Assembly: GCA_016780605.1 (NCBI GenBank)
Contig: JADHLS010000258.1
Span: 1 to 7,167 of the forward strand
Reading direction: 5' to 3'
Source: Reyranella sp.
GTDB taxonomy: Bacteria; Pseudomonadota; Alphaproteobacteria; Reyranellales; Reyranellaceae
DNA length: 7,167 nucleotides
Of this stretch, positions 6,513 to 7,167 are shown in pieces; within the stretch, counting starts at the first letter, position 1, and every line of letters starts with the position of its first letter. Below the pieces are notes generated by a model. It searched no databases, had not been told where the DNA came from, and worked only from the letters and a program-made list of their open reading frames with translations. The translations under genes were made by a program, and so were the position numbers.

Positions 6513-6544
6513 TTGGCAACAACCATAAGTAGTAGTCCTACCCC
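6513..6544. promoter_or_regulatory. Very short divergent intergenic region
   Basis: Only 32 bases separate the longest start of the envelope gene from the hydrolase start. It includes an AGT triplet repeated three times (6528-6536) and a weak -10-like CATAAG (6524-6529, plus strand) without a matching -35. Both promoters must overlap here or reach into the neighbouring coding DNA. If the envelope protein starts at 6449, the region widens to 95 bases, which would be more comfortable for two promoters. No operator-like palindrome was seen. Confidence 0.4.
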
Positions 6545-7167
6545 ATGCAGCTACAGTTCCTCGGATCCGGCGATGCCTTCGGCAGCGGCGGGCGGTTCAA
6601 CACCTGTTTCCATCTGTGGCGCAAAGCGCACGGCAACGTGCTGATCGATTGCGGCGCGTCCTCGATGGTGGCGATCCGCAAATGGCAGGTCGATCCAAAC
6701 GCCATCTCGACCGTGCTCGTAAGCCATCTGCACGGCGATCACTTCGCCGGTCTGCCGTTCTTGCTGCTCGATGCCCAACTGGTCAGCCGGCGCACGGCGC
6801 CGCTGACGCTGGCCGGGCCGCCAGGGTTCCGCGATCGGTTGGCCATCATCATGGAGGCGATGTTCGCCGGTTCGACCAAGGGCGAGCGCAAGTTCACCGT
6901 GGAGATCCTCGAGCTCGCGCTGCATGAGCGGGTCGAGCTCGGCGGGCTTGCCGTCACGCCCTACCTGATGAAGCATTTTAGCGGCGCTCCCTCCTATGCC
7001 CTGCGCATCGAGACCGAGGGCAAGGTGCTGACCTATTCGGGCGACACCGAATGGGTCGACGAGCTGATCCCGGCCGGGCGCGACGCTGACCTGTTCATCT
7101 GCGAGGCCTATTTCTTCGACAAGTTGATGAAGTACCACATCGACTACTCGACGCTTGCTCGCCGCCT
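6545..7167 (+). CDS. MBL-fold metallo-hydrolase (RNase Z-like), N-terminal part
   Basis: The gene runs off the right edge; 207 residues are visible. It is a metallo-beta-lactamase-fold hydrolase of the RNase Z/phosphodiesterase-like branch, cytoplasmic, binding two metal ions (usually Zn). Seen: MQLQFLGSGDAFG, the first strand and glycine loop, beginning at residue 1; the metal motif H61-x-H63-x-D65-H66 in SHLHGDHFAG; H144 in MKHFSGAPSYALRI, at the place of the third-motif histidine; D167 in SGDTEW, the bridging aspartate; and a conserved-looking H198 in KYHIDYSTL. The last metal histidine would lie beyond the edge. The family is typically 240-300 residues, so about a fifth or more is missing. 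Substrate unknown: close relatives include tRNA 3'-processing enzymes and cyclic-nucleotide or ester hydrolases, but no RNase Z exosite arm is visible in this part. ATG 6545 is forced by an in-frame TAG at 6533-6535, and there is no Shine-Dalgarno sequence before it. It is divergent from the envelope gene. Confidence 0.9.
   Translation, partial: MQLQFLGSGDAFGSGGRFNTCFHLWRKAHGNVLIDCGASSMVAIRKWQVDPNAISTVLVSHLHGDHFAGLPFLLLDAQLVSRRTAPLTLAGPPGFRDRLAIIMEAMFAGSTKGERKFTVEILELALHERVELGGLAVTPYLMKHFSGAPSYALRIETEGKVLTYSGDTEWVDELIPAGRDADLFICEAYFFDKLMKYHIDYSTLARR

Overview
This is a compact, high-GC chromosomal-type window of bacterial DNA. G/C-rich third codon positions, a gap of only 1 or 9 bases between convergent genes, and the flavour of the proteins (an AlkK-like acyl-CoA ligase, a TfdA-like dioxygenase, a short CDF-type transporter behind an ArsR regulator) suggest a Gram-negative proteobacterium, most likely an alphaproteobacterium. 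That assignment is an inference from protein style, not from a marker gene. No rRNA, tRNA, CRISPR array, insertion sequence or phage gene was seen.

Layout, left to right. (1) Positions 1-1620, plus strand: the 3' end of a fatty-acyl-CoA ligase gene, then, after a 2-base gap, a complete D-2-hydroxyacid dehydrogenase gene; the two look like one operon. (2) Positions 1622-2584, minus strand: a two-gene metal module, an ArsR/SmtB repressor with an alpha-5 metal site followed by a short six-helix cation transporter without the usual cytoplasmic tail. Its promoter carries a near-perfect 16-base SmtB-type operator that touches the repressor's start codon. (3) Positions 2712-3602, plus strand: a TauD/TfdA-family Fe(II)/2-oxoglutarate dioxygenase, divergent from the metal module across 127 bases that hold both candidate promoters. 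(4) Positions 3612-6512, minus strand: the odd one, a 966-residue envelope protein with six predicted membrane helices, a large charged cytoplasmic domain, a SAF-like domain, a proline-rich stalk and a C-terminal OmpA-like peptidoglycan-binding domain. I do not recognise this combination as a named family. (5) Positions 6545 to the right edge, plus strand: the start of an RNase Z-like metallo-beta-lactamase-fold hydrolase, divergent from the envelope gene across only 32 bases.

How the genes relate: the ligase and dehydrogenase probably act in carboxylic-acid catabolism. The repressor and transporter form a self-contained metal-efflux circuit whose logic can be read from the DNA. The dioxygenase may share promoter DNA with that circuit, but no functional link is shown. 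The envelope protein is the best candidate for something undescribed: it appears to tie a cytoplasmic domain through the inner membrane to the peptidoglycan.
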